From the NCBI RefSeq assembly GCF_030273315.1, contig NZ_CP127174.1, positions 744,001-808,000 on the forward strand: 64,000 nucleotides of DNA, in the 5' to 3' direction. The DNA comes from Natrialbaceae archaeon AArc-T1-2. Lineage in GTDB: Archaea; Halobacteriota; Halobacteria; Halobacteriales; Natrialbaceae. A model generated the notes under the pieces. The model was given only the letters and a program-made list of their open reading frames with translations. It did not search any database and had not been told where the DNA came from. Within the stretch, counting starts at the first letter, position 1. Each line of letters begins with the position of its first letter. The position numbers and the translations under genes were made by a program. This document shows positions 25,345-33,540 of this stretch, one piece after another.

Positions 25345-26274
25345 CTACTGCTGGAGTCTAGCAATAGTCTTCCCATCTCGTTCAAGAGTTTGAACCATCC
25401 CATCATCAGAAAGATCGTCTAATAAGTCCTGAAGCCAGTCCTGTCCATAGTCACCGTCGGAGGTGTAATCGACTCGAATCCGTGGTCCAAGCTCATCTAA
25501 CGATAGTTCACCGTATTCACTTAGAGTACGGATGACCCGGCCACGGAACTGTCGACGGCTCCCCTCAAAACTGGGCTGAGTTGGTACATCAGGGGCAGTA
25601 AAGTCACCTGTTTCGTAGGCGTCGCACCACTCTCGCCACGGACAGTCGGCTTCATCACATCGGGGTGTTTTCTTGCAGGCGACGGCACCAAGTTCCATAA
25701 TAGCGTTATTCCAAACGCGAGATCGGCCATCCGGCATTAACTCGTCCGCCAGCTTCTGATACGGTGGATCTTCTGTATTATGTATTTCCGAAAATGCGCG
25801 ATAACAGACCCGCTCGACGTTCGTGTCGACGACCGCGTCGCCCGCGTTGAACGCGAAACTCGCCACCGCGTTGGCGGTGTAGGGGCCGACCCCCATCAGC
25901 TCCTCGAGCCCCCCGGGCGTCGTCGGGAACTCGCCGTCGAACTCCGTCTCGACCTGTCCGGCCGCCTCGTGGAGGTATTTCGCGCGGTTGTTGTAGCCGA
26001 GGCTGTGGTCGGTCCAGAAGCCGACGACGTCCGCGCGGTCGGCCGCCGCGAGCTCGGCTGTCGTCGGCCAGCGCTCGAGAAAGCCCTCCCAGGCCTCGAC
26101 GACGCGCTCGAGCTGGGTCTGCTGGCTCATCACCTCACAGACGAGGATCTCGTAGGGGTCGTCGGTCCGTCGCCACGGGAACTCGCGGTGGTCGTCTTCG
26201 TACCACGCGAGCAGGGCCTGGCGGACGGCCGCGAGGTCCTCGGGCAGGGTCCACTCGGTGTCCGGATCGGTCAT
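25345..26274 (-). CDS. mutY: A/G-specific adenine glycosylase MutY, chimeric
   Basis: The product has 309 residues from ATG 26274. The N-terminal part has CEVMSQQTQLERV (catalytic Glu at about 47) and the helix-hairpin-helix LMGVGPYTANAVASFAF, with the catalytic Asp in VVDTNVERV (about 150). Four cysteines (200, 206, 211, 217) ligate the [4Fe-4S] cluster. MutY removes adenine mispaired with 8-oxoguanine. The first 160 codons are GC-rich and native. From the YRAF codons on, the DNA is much lower in GC and has different codons, so the 3' half is foreign. The joint lies at GCGCGATA (25796-25803). A second, stranded 3' half is at 21038-21490. The fused gene looks intact. Confidence 0.88.
   Translation of the reverse strand: MTDPDTEWTLPEDLAAVRQALLAWYEDDHREFPWRRTDDPYEILVCEVMSQQTQLERVVEAWEGFLERWPTTAELAAADRADVVGFWTDHSLGYNNRAKYLHEAAGQVETEFDGEFPTTPGGLEELMGVGPYTANAVASFAFNAGDAVVDTNVERVCYRAFSEIHNTEDPPYQKLADELMPDGRSRVWNNAIMELGAVACKKTPRCDEADCPWREWCDAYETGDFTAPDVPTQPSFEGSRRQFRGRVIRTLSEYGELSLDELGPRIRVDYTSDGDYGQDWLQDLLDDLSDDGMVQTLERDGKTIARLQQ
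25796..25803. repeat. Direct repeat GCGCGATA, right boundary of the mutY island
   Basis: This is the second copy of the 8-bp sequence at 21483-21490, at the same mutY codons. GC content changes sharply here, from the foreign to the native half of the gene. Confidence 0.65.
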
Positions 26275-26421
26275 CGCCCGTCGTTGGGAACGAACGCCCT
26301 TTAGGCCTGCCGATAACGCTGTCATAGCGGGGCGTACTGACCGCCAGTCAACGTACCAGATTCAGATACTGTCTTTCGTGGCGTGCAAGAGACAGGGCGA
26401 ATATACAACACCAGCGTACGG

Positions 26422-26799
26422 TCAACGATCTGCCAACACAGCACGAGTTGAGACAACCACCAGTGCAAGACAAAGGACGATCATACTCCCTTGCGAAGCC
26501 ACGGCGACAGCGGAGTCAACCTCTTCGCCGGTCGCAAACGCGATTATGTCGGGAACGGCACGGAGTGAGCCCAGAACACCTAACGCTCCCAGTGCACCGA
26601 GCCCGTAGACTGCAAGACGCTCGCGGTCGGTCTCCTGACCTACAGTTGCAAATCCAACGACGAGAATGCCAAAGAGAGCCGGGATGAGCGCCGTCATACT
26701 GGCGAAGTCGGTGAGAACCCAAGCGCCGATGCCAAGCACGACCAACACAACGCCGATGATGAGTCCACTCGTGAATGCGAACGGCGTACTGTCTGTCAT
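26422..26799 (-). CDS. Small four-helix membrane protein
   Basis: The product has 125 residues from ATG 26799 (MTDSTPFAFTSGLIIGVVLV). Hydrophobic segments are at about 11-30, 36-57, 69-87 and 101-120, the last being SQGSMIVLCLALVVVSTRAV. Few loop residues exist, so it is an almost wholly embedded small membrane protein. It resembles small haloarchaeal membrane proteins without known function. Confidence 0.6.
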   Translation of the reverse strand: MTDSTPFAFTSGLIIGVVLVVLGIGAWVLTDFASMTALIPALFGILVVGFATVGQETDRERLAVYGLGALGALGVLGSLRAVPDIIAFATGEEVDSAVAVASQGSMIVLCLALVVVSTRAVLADR

Positions 26800-26859
26800 A
26801 GCTGGATGTTTTGCCACCAGCCCTTATAGGTTAGTCATATTATCGATAAGATCGGCAAG

Positions 26860-28095
26860 TCAGCTACCAACGGCTGAAGCCGTTGGCTTGTCAGTGGACT
26901 CCCGTTCTGCCGACACGTAGGCGTCGGACGCCACTTCAGTAGCGTTCACGGTCATCGTTCCCGACTTCAGGGCGTACTGACAGAACGCCCCTCCAGCGGG
27001 GGACTTCTGCCCTCGCTGGAGTTTCAGTGCCAATTTTCGGGCCACGTTCTTCGCTGCGTTGTAGTCAGCGTTTGCCGAGTACGAGCAGTCAAGACACTTG
27101 AACTGTTGCCCGTCGCGGTTTTCTTCGAGTGTACACCCACACTTCGAGCATTGCTGGCTGGTGTAGGACGGTTCGACTGTTTCGACCACGATGCCAGCCA
27201 GTTCTGCTTTGTTCGCGGTTTGTTCTTGCAGCTCGCGGAACGCCCACTGCTGAAACCTCTTGTCGTCGCTGATACGCTCTCGAATCCGCTCCAAGTCCTC
27301 GAAGGCGATGTGCGTACAGCCGTGGCGCTTGGCTTCCGCGACGATCTCTTTGGAACACCGATGAAGATAGTCTTCGCTCCACCGACCGAACCTATCACCG
27401 ATCCGTTGGAACGTCAGATGGGCGCTCCGTGTTCCAGTCTGTTGGAGGCTGGCACGTCGTTTTTCGAACTCGCGGCGTTGGTGGTTGAGGTAGTCGGCGT
27501 TCCCGACGAATGCACCCGTTGAGGTCACTGCAATGTGGTCATCAACGTTGCAGTCCACGCCAAGCACGTTCGAATGCTCGGCTTTCTCAGGACGAGTAAC
27601 GTCGAGTTCCCGTTCCATCACTGCGTGCAGGTAGAACTCGTCGGCTTCGCTGTCGTAGTGGACGGTGCTGGTCGAAAAAGAGTACTCGTCGTTCAGCAAG
27701 TACTCGCCATGTGGTGTGCCGTCTGGGTCGTCGGGTAGGTCGTATTCGCATTCGACTCTGCCGTTGACGGTGGCGAGACTTACTTTATCGCGGTAGTAGG
27801 TCGCTGCCCGCTTATCGTAGACGATGCTGAACGTGTCGTAATGGGGTTTGCTGGTGTTCTCACCGTCTGCCAGCCGGTCAACGCAGTTGTCAATGTCGTC
27901 GGTGGCGCGTTTGATAGCCTTCTGGACGAGATTCGCGTGCAGGTAGTCGGTTTCTTCACGAAGGTCGTCGTAGATAGCGGCTTCGGCTTCGCTCGCAGGT
28001 TTCCAGTAGAGGAGTATGCGAACGTTCTGTGAGACTCCTCCAGTCGACGGCTCGCTCGAAAGCGATATGGGGCCGTGGCTGGTTGTCCCGGCCAT
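26860..28095 (-). CDS. tnpB: TnpB (IS200/IS605, IS1341-type), 5'-truncated
   Basis: The product has 411 residues. The RuvC-like nuclease residues are present: D181 (VLGVDCNVDDH), E266 (HIAFEDLERIRE) and D344 (NADYNAAKN). The zinc ribbon has C316, C319, C334 and C337 (CSKCGC and CLDC). TnpB is an RNA-guided nuclease encoded by IS200/IS605-type transposons. Compared with typical haloarchaeal TnpB, alignment begins at YDDLREETDYLHANLVQ, so roughly the first 45 residues have been replaced by unrelated sequence; the cut is near 28015. No tnpA is nearby. A hairpin follows the stop codon. The truncation removes part of the guide-RNA/DNA-binding region, so activity is doubtful. Confidence 0.85.
   Translation of the reverse strand: MAGTTSHGPISLSSEPSTGGVSQNVRILLYWKPASEAEAAIYDDLREETDYLHANLVQKAIKRATDDIDNCVDRLADGENTSKPHYDTFSIVYDKRAATYYRDKVSLATVNGRVECEYDLPDDPDGTPHGEYLLNDEYSFSTSTVHYDSEADEFYLHAVMERELDVTRPEKAEHSNVLGVDCNVDDHIAVTSTGAFVGNADYLNHQRREFEKRRASLQQTGTRSAHLTFQRIGDRFGRWSEDYLHRCSKEIVAEAKRHGCTHIAFEDLERIRERISDDKRFQQWAFRELQEQTANKAELAGIVVETVEPSYTSQQCSKCGCTLEENRDGQQFKCLDCSYSANADYNAAKNVARKLALKLQRGQKSPAGGAFCQYALKSGTMTVNATEVASDAYVSAERESTDKPTASAVGS
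26867..26886. repeat. Hairpin within the 3' end of tnpB (element right end)
   Basis: CCAACGGC-TGAA-GCCGTTGG is a perfect 8-bp stem with a 4-nt loop, inside the last codons of tnpB. Subterminal hairpins of this kind mark the ends of IS200/IS605 elements and lie in the region that yields the TnpB guide RNA. Confidence 0.55.
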
Positions 28096-28417
28096 GAGCC
28101 TCGAGGAGTTGAACGAGGAGATGCAGGACAGCTACTCCGAACTGGGCGAGGAACTCACCGTCTCGCTGGATCGGGAGACCAGGAACGAGCTCGCCTTGCT
28201 CGAGACCGCACTCGAGCCCGACGAGACCGACGAACTCGTCCGGCGGGCGGTCCACATGCTCTTTCAGACGGCCGTCGACACCGGTAACCTCGATTTCCAC
28301 CTGCGGTCGGGCTACGACGTCACCTACGACGAGTACCTCACGGGGATGACCTTCGAGGAGATGACCGGTGAGGACCGGTATCCGTCGATGGACGACGAAC
28401 GTCGGTACCAGTTCTAG
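28094..28417 (+). CDS. Conserved small protein of unknown function
   Basis: The product has 107 residues from the ATG at 28094 (MSLEELNEEMQDSYSELGEE). It is acidic and mainly helical. A central segment ETALEPDETDELVRRAVHML resembles the dimerisation helices of small regulators, and the C-terminus is YDEYLTGMTFEEMTGEDRYP. The gene start overlaps the truncated tnpB start on the opposite strand by 2 bp, so the transposon remnant abuts its promoter. It converges on the photolyase gene 7 bp away. Confidence 0.6.
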   Translation: MSLEELNEEMQDSYSELGEELTVSLDRETRNELALLETALEPDETDELVRRAVHMLFQTAVDTGNLDFHLRSGYDVTYDEYLTGMTFEEMTGEDRYPSMDDERRYQF

Positions 28418-28424
28418 CTCTCAA

Positions 28425-29825
28425 TCAATCGTCGCCACGCGCGCGTTCGAACGTCTCGATCGCAAGCTCCCGCCGGTCTGCGTGATCGACGATCGGCGCG
28501 GGATAGTCGGGCGCGAGGTCGCGCCGTCGGGTCGGCTCGAGGTCGTCCCAGGCGTGGATCGCCTCGGCCGGGACGCCCTCGAGTTCGGGGACGTACTCCC
28601 TGATGTAGGCGGCGTCGGGGTCGTATCGCTCGCCCTGTGTCATCGGGTTGAACACCCGGAAGTACGGCTGGGCGTCTGTGCCAGTCGAGGCGGCCCACTG
28701 CCAGCCGCCGACGTCGTTCGCCGTGTCGTGGTCGACGAGTTTCCGTCGGAACCAGTCGTAGCCCGCCCGCCAGTCGATCAGGAGGTCTTTCGTGAGAAAC
28801 GAGGCGACGAGCATCCGCACGCGGTTGTGCATCCACCCCTCCGCACGGAGCTGGCGCATCCCCGCGTCGACGATCGGGTAGCCGGTCTCCCCGCGTTGCC
28901 AGGCCGCGAATTCGTCGGGGGCGGTTCGCCACTCGATCTCGCGTTCGTACCTCGAGACGTTCTCGCGGACGATCTCGGGGTTGTAGGCGAGGACGTGGGC
29001 GTAGAACTCCCGCCAGGCGAGCTGACGTCGGAACTCCCAGACCGACTCGCGGTCGGCGTCGGACCGGGCACGCGCTATCGCGTCCTCGGTCGCGGCGTAC
29101 ACTTCCCGGACCCCGAGCGTTCCCCACGTGAGGTGTGCCGAGAGTCGCGAGGTTCCCTCTCTGGCCGGGTAGTCCCGATCCTCGGCGTAGCGGTAGATGT
29201 CTTCCCGACAGAACGACTCGAGGCGGGCCTGCCCGGCCGGCCGGGTGACGGCCGGCAGTGATGCCTCGGGCTCGTCGAATCCCAGCTCCGCGACCGTCGG
29301 CAGGGGCTCGCCCTCGACGGCCGCGAGCTCGTCGGCGGCGGGCGGGTCGACCGGATCGGCTTTCGTCCGGTCGCGCCACTTCGTCCAGAAGTACGAGAAG
29401 ACGGAGTAGTGCTCGCCCTGGTTCGGCGTGATCGAGCCCGGCTCGTGGGCGATGGCGTCCTGACAGGTCGTGACCTCGAGGTCGGCGTCCTCGAGTGAAG
29501 CGGTCACCGCCCGGTCGCGCTCGCGGGCGAGGCCGCTGTAGTCGTCGTTCCAGCTCACGCCGTTGGCCCCGTACTCGGAAGCGAGGTCGGGCAACACCGC
29601 GCTCGGCTCCCCGTGGGCGACGACGAGGTCGCTGTCGTGTGCACGGTAGCTATCCCGGAGTGTGGACAGGGCTTCGAGCATGGCGGCCACGCGGACGGAC
29701 GAGGCGTGTGTGAGAATCGTCGGGTCGAAGACGAAGACCGGGACGACCGGGCCACGCTCGGTGCCGGCCGAGAGTCCGCGGTTGTCCGCCGGCCGAAGGT
29801 CCCGCCGGTGCCAGTGGATATGCAT
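28425..29825 (-). CDS. phr: Deoxyribodipyrimidine photolyase (cryptochrome/photolyase family)
   Basis: The product has 466 residues. The N-terminal alpha/beta domain begins MHIHWHRRDLRPADNRGLS and binds the antenna chromophore. The C-terminal helical FAD domain contains GTSRLSAHLTWGTLGVREVY, RRQLAWREFYAHVL, TGYPIVDAGMRQLRAEGWMH, NRVRMLVASFLTKDLLIDWR and NDVGGWQWAASTGTDAQPYF, typical of class I CPD photolyases. It repairs UV-induced cyclobutane pyrimidine dimers using blue light. The gene lies 38 bp downstream of a PAP2-type gene on the same strand. Confidence 0.93.
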   Translation of the reverse strand: MHIHWHRRDLRPADNRGLSAGTERGPVVPVFVFDPTILTHASSVRVAAMLEALSTLRDSYRAHDSDLVVAHGEPSAVLPDLASEYGANGVSWNDDYSGLARERDRAVTASLEDADLEVTTCQDAIAHEPGSITPNQGEHYSVFSYFWTKWRDRTKADPVDPPAADELAAVEGEPLPTVAELGFDEPEASLPAVTRPAGQARLESFCREDIYRYAEDRDYPAREGTSRLSAHLTWGTLGVREVYAATEDAIARARSDADRESVWEFRRQLAWREFYAHVLAYNPEIVRENVSRYEREIEWRTAPDEFAAWQRGETGYPIVDAGMRQLRAEGWMHNRVRMLVASFLTKDLLIDWRAGYDWFRRKLVDHDTANDVGGWQWAASTGTDAQPYFRVFNPMTQGERYDPDAAYIREYVPELEGVPAEAIHAWDDLEPTRRRDLAPDYPAPIVDHADRRELAIETFERARGDD

Positions 29826-29863
29826 ACGCGTGACAACGACCGCACGACGGAAAACGTGATCTG

Positions 29864-30724
29864 CTATCCGCCGGGTGGGATGCCGCCCTCGAGCGAGCGT
29901 CGTGCCGATTCGAGGACGCCTTCGACCGTGTAGTTGACGCCGATGTGAACGCTGACGGCGGCGAGGATGGTCCCGGCGACGACGTCCGAGAACCAGTGGA
30001 TACCGAGATACATCGTCGAGAGGACGACGCTGCCTGCGAGTACGCCCGCGACGGGTACCCACAGCGGGTACTCCTCGCGGGTGAGCCACGCCAGCAGGAA
30101 GACGGTCACCGACAGCGACGTGTGCAACGACGGAAAGACGTTCACGCTCTGGTTGACCGTGTGTGTCAGGTAGCCGTACTGCGGAACCGTCTCGTACAGC
30201 AACCCGTCGAAGGCAATGTTGTCGAAGTTTCGCGGACCGTACGCGATGAACAGGGCATAACAGACCAGCCCGATCCCGTAGTTGGCCGTGAACGCGACGA
30301 TCAGCGTCGAGAGATAGTCGGTCTCTTCGAGCGCGAAGTACGCGATAAACGGGAACGAAAGCAAGAACGCGTAGCCGTAGATGTAGACGAAGACGAAAAA
30401 CGAGGTGAGTTCGGGCGTCTGGAACGATTGCAGTACCAGGACGGGGTTCTCACCGAAGACCGTCCGCTCAAGCGCGTAGATGTACGGCGTGATGTTCTGG
30501 CCGATGATCCGCCAGGAGAGCCACGGCATCACGTCCTGCGTGCTCCAGCGAACGAACAACACGCCGGCGAGCACCGAAAGCGAAAGCGCACAGGCGCGGA
30601 CGCGGGGTCTGAACTCCCGGAGTGCGGTCGTGAACCGCCGTGGACCGACGAAGACGAGCGTCGCCGTGACGAGCATCGTCGCGACGACCACCGCGAGCTC
30701 GAGCAAGACCCCGGCGAGCACCAT
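29864..30724 (-). CDS. PAP2-type membrane phosphatase/phosphotransferase
   Basis: The product has 286 residues with about six to seven membrane helices. The PAP2 catalytic motifs are near the C-terminus: VNVFPSLHTSLSVTVF (SxHT) and MYLGIHWFSDVVAGTILA (GxHxxxDV), plus a basic GPRNF upstream. The long N-terminal region with YGYAFLLSFPFIAYF resembles the AUR1/inositolphosphotransferase-like subgroup. It probably acts on lipid phosphates or transfers a phospho-alcohol head group on the outer membrane face. It precedes the photolyase gene on the same strand. Confidence 0.83.
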   Translation of the reverse strand: MVLAGVLLELAVVVATMLVTATLVFVGPRRFTTALREFRPRVRACALSLSVLAGVLFVRWSTQDVMPWLSWRIIGQNITPYIYALERTVFGENPVLVLQSFQTPELTSFFVFVYIYGYAFLLSFPFIAYFALEETDYLSTLIVAFTANYGIGLVCYALFIAYGPRNFDNIAFDGLLYETVPQYGYLTHTVNQSVNVFPSLHTSLSVTVFLLAWLTREEYPLWVPVAGVLAGSVVLSTMYLGIHWFSDVVAGTILAAVSVHIGVNYTVEGVLESARRSLEGGIPPGG

Positions 30725-30784
30725 ACCGAACCGATGGACGTCCAGCAGTTTAAACGGTGAGATTCACAGACCCTGCCGGGACGT

Positions 30785-32536
30785 TCACGCGAGGAGGTTT
30801 CCGTCCTCGTCGTAGCGATACCCCCCGGCCTCCTCGAACCGAGTGCGGACCACGTCTGGGTCTATCTCGCCGTCCGTGCCTGGAAAGGTCAGGACGTCCG
30901 GGCGCTGTGATCGCCACTCGTCGCCGAACACGCCGACCAGTGCATCGGGGGTAAGCGCCGGCTCGGCACGTCCGTCGCAGAACTCGTCGACGACGTATCG
31001 ACGGTCGACCAGCTGTGAGACGACCTCGCGGAACCGATGATTCCCGAGCTCCGGGCGACGGGTGTTGTAGCCGACGAGATAGAACGATCGCGTCGACGTC
31101 CCCATCGTGGACGTGCCGGGGTCGTCCGCGACGGGCTCGAGCGTACTCGGCGTGAACGACCCACGAACGAGGTCGACGTCGTCCGCGAGCAACGTCTCGA
31201 CCACCGTGGTCGCGGTCGGCGAGACTCGAAACTCGAGTCCGGCGTCCCCGTGATCTCCCTCGAGCAGGTCTTCGTAGCCGGGAACGCCGTCCCGCCGAAG
31301 GACGTGGTCGTCGTACGGCTGGAGTTCGAGTCGGTCGCCGCTCGCGTCCGCGAACGTGAACAGACCGGAACCGACCGGCTCCTCGTTGTCCCAGGCCAAC
31401 GCCTCGGTGAGCGACTCGTCGATCGGTTCGGTGCGGTCGGCCCAGACGTGTTCGGGAAGCAGCGGGATCGTCAGCGCCCGCCGGGCGACTGCCCTCGAGC
31501 GATCGTCAAACGAGAACCGGACGGCCCTCCGACCGACTCTCGAGACGCCGTCGATGGCGGTCACGAGTCCTCGGTGTCGTGGCGCGGGGAGTGGACTCTC
31601 GGTCGCACCGTCTGCGGTATCCTCGAGGAACGCGACGGTGAACGTGACGTCTCCGGGCGTGATCGACGTCCCGTCGTGCCAGGTCAAGCCGTCTCGTAAC
31701 GGGACAGTCGCCTCGAGTTCGCCGTCTTCGTCCCACCTGACGTCGTCGGCCAGCCAGGGGACGTAGCCTCGAGGCGTTTCGCGAACGAGGGGATCGTACA
31801 GCAGATCACAGACGAACTCGACGTCCGCGACGTCGACGGCGACGGGGTTGAGCCGGTCGATGCTTACCTGGCCGAACAGCCCGGCCCGGACCGGCTCCTC
31901 TCGGTCGTGCTGTGAGGAGACGTGCTCGAGCAACTGCACGAACTCCACCGGCCGACGTGGTGGCGCCGAGAGTCCGAGCGACGAGTTGGCCGCGCCGAGA
32001 CGATCCGGGAAGACGATCGCGGTGTACGGCGACGTCGCTAACAGATACTCGAACAGTTCGGTGAGCGGCTCCTCGCGGTCGTCGTCGGTCGCTTGCCGCT
32101 CGAGCAGCTCGTCGACCGTCGGATCCGAGAACCCGAACGGGTTCTGCCATCCCCGTTCGCCGGCGAAATCGGAGTGTAACAGCGCTCGAAGCGCATCGGG
32201 ATCGTCGAACCCCGGATGGCGCGTCACGAAGAGATCGAAGTCGTGCTCGAGGAGGACCTCGCGGTACAGCTCCGGCGGATCGACCGGTTCCGGAACGGCG
32301 TCTACTCCCGCTGCCCGAAGGTTTTCGGCGTGCTGGCTGGCGATCTTCGCCGCGATCGGATCGTCGTCCGGCGGCGGCGTCTTGACGGTCAGTGACACCT
32401 GCTCGGGTGCGGAGTTGCCGGCTCGAAACCGGAGGTCGTCCGAACAGCCGGCCAACGCGGTCGCCGCCGCTCCCGCAGCCGCGAGCAGCCGCCGTCGGCC
32501 GATCGATTCACTCGTCACTGTCGACACGTTGGCCAC
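30785..32536 (-). CDS. ABC transporter solute-binding lipoprotein, family 5 (peptide/dipeptide type)
   Basis: The product has 583 residues. The N-terminus has a twin-arginine signal (GRRRLLAAAGAAATALAGC) ending in a lipobox Cys at about residue 31, so it is exported folded and lipid-anchored. The body has the family-5 blocks PLRDGLTWHDGTSITPGDVT, EEPVGSGLFTF and FYLVGYNTRRPELGNHRFRE. These proteins capture oligopeptides, sugars or metal complexes for an ABC importer. No permease or ATPase gene is adjacent, so it either serves a distant importer or acts as a receptor. Confidence 0.85.
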   Translation of the reverse strand: MANVSTVTSESIGRRRLLAAAGAAATALAGCSDDLRFRAGNSAPEQVSLTVKTPPPDDDPIAAKIASQHAENLRAAGVDAVPEPVDPPELYREVLLEHDFDLFVTRHPGFDDPDALRALLHSDFAGERGWQNPFGFSDPTVDELLERQATDDDREEPLTELFEYLLATSPYTAIVFPDRLGAANSSLGLSAPPRRPVEFVQLLEHVSSQHDREEPVRAGLFGQVSIDRLNPVAVDVADVEFVCDLLYDPLVRETPRGYVPWLADDVRWDEDGELEATVPLRDGLTWHDGTSITPGDVTFTVAFLEDTADGATESPLPAPRHRGLVTAIDGVSRVGRRAVRFSFDDRSRAVARRALTIPLLPEHVWADRTEPIDESLTEALAWDNEEPVGSGLFTFADASGDRLELQPYDDHVLRRDGVPGYEDLLEGDHGDAGLEFRVSPTATTVVETLLADDVDLVRGSFTPSTLEPVADDPGTSTMGTSTRSFYLVGYNTRRPELGNHRFREVVSQLVDRRYVVDEFCDGRAEPALTPDALVGVFGDEWRSQRPDVLTFPGTDGEIDPDVVRTRFEEAGGYRYDEDGNLLA

Positions 32537-32587
32537 CGCGAGGTATAGACGTTTCTTCGGCCGGCGGAGTCTCTGTCCCTGTGGGCG

Positions 32588-33334
32588 TCACGGCGTTTCA
32601 CAGAAATTGTGCGTCGCGAACACCTGTCCGTCCTCGGTCAGATAGATACCGACGCCGCCTCGATCCCACGACGCTTCGAGGATGGCCTCCCGGTGTGGCG
32701 GCGAATTCATCCACTGGTCGACGAGTCCCGCGGCGAGTTGCTCCGGCGTCTCGTGTCTGGTCGTCCCGCCGTCGGGCTGGGCGATCGGCCGCTCGAGGTG
32801 GGTCATCGCGATGTTCTCGCCGTAGGCCCGACAGTAGCCGGCGACGTCGGTAAAGCGATCCATCGGATCCTCGCCGTCGGGGTTCGTGTGCTCGAAGTAC
32901 GCACGCTCGTGCATGTCGGCGCTGTGGGCTCGCGAGACCGACGCGATAGTGCCGTCCCACTCGATGGGATCGAGACCGCGTTCGGCCCGCCGATCGTTGA
33001 CCTCGTGGTGGACGTAGTCTTCGACGGCGGCCGACGAGACCGTTCCGCCGGCGGCCTCGTAGGTCGACTCACCGGGATCTGCCGGATCGACCCGGTCGGG
33101 GTCGCGGTCGCCGGCCGGTGGTGGATCCTCGAAGCCGACCGGACCCGTCCGATCCTCGAGGTCGTCGATCAGTCCCGGGCCGACGAGGACGGCACCGGCG
33201 ACGAGCGCCGCGAGAACGACGGCGACGACGAGCATCCGGAGGATAGCGAAGAGGACGCGGGCGACGGCACGAACGGGGCCGGAACCGTCGCTCGAGGCGG
33301 CCGACGGAGCGTCGACGCGGCGGGGACCGGGCAT
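32588..33334 (-). CDS. CAP (SCP/PR1) domain protein, membrane-anchored
   Basis: The product has 248 residues from ATG 33334 (MPGPRRVDAPSAASSDGSGP). One N-terminal helix (ILRMLVVAVVLAALVAGAVL, about 31-52) anchors it, with the rest outside. The C-terminal CAP domain (about 105-248) has VEDYVHHEVNDRRAERGLDP, RAHSADMHERAYFEHTNPDG, YCRAYGENIAMTH and VDQWMNSPPHREAILEASWD, including the conserved His and Glu residues of the CAP cavity. The role of prokaryotic CAP proteins is mostly unknown. A longer upstream frame is open to 33760 but runs through the palindromic repeat and is rejected. Confidence 0.85.
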   Translation of the reverse strand: MPGPRRVDAPSAASSDGSGPVRAVARVLFAILRMLVVAVVLAALVAGAVLVGPGLIDDLEDRTGPVGFEDPPPAGDRDPDRVDPADPGESTYEAAGGTVSSAAVEDYVHHEVNDRRAERGLDPIEWDGTIASVSRAHSADMHERAYFEHTNPDGEDPMDRFTDVAGYCRAYGENIAMTHLERPIAQPDGGTTRHETPEQLAAGLVDQWMNSPPHREAILEASWDRGGVGIYLTEDGQVFATHNFCETP

Positions 33335-33456
33335 TCGTCTGCCGTTCGTCGGCCGAGGACAAGTCAGTGCCGTTGACTCGCGGACAGTGCGAGCAATCTC
33401 GTCGCGGCGGACGACGGCTCGAGTGCAGTCCGTGTGTCGATCCGTTCGGACGGGTA

Positions 33457-33540
33457 TCGTACGGACCGTTGTACGTCTGTACCGGCGCAACCGCGACCGT
33501 TCTGGGTTGCACCGGTACATCGGTACAGCAATCCGTATCA
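33457..33540. repeat. 84-bp palindromic repeat, copy 3
   Basis: The edges read TCGTACGG and CCGTATCA. This is the most symmetrical copy: left arm ...GTCTGTACCGGCGCAACC and right arm GGTTGCACCGGTACATCGG... The right edge supplies the TGA stop (33538-33540, - strand) of the lycopene-cyclase-domain gene. Confidence 0.78.

Larger units (their letters stand above)
21491..25795. mobile_element. 4.3-kb genomic island inserted in mutY
   Basis: The segment lies between two GCGCGATA direct repeats within the coding sequence of mutY. It has visibly lower GC than its flanks and contains, in order, an ISH6-type element, a 3'-truncated zinc-finger gene, a Fic/Doc-like gene with an inverted-repeat promoter, and a foreign 3' half of mutY (25345-25795). 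That foreign half fuses in frame to the native 5' half, so the target gene is restored. Elements that carry a replacement 3' end of their target gene are known for integrase-driven islands, usually at tRNA genes. No integrase is present here; it may have been lost by a deletion next to the IS. Single-crossover integration of a circle carrying part of mutY would give the same layout. Confidence 0.7.
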
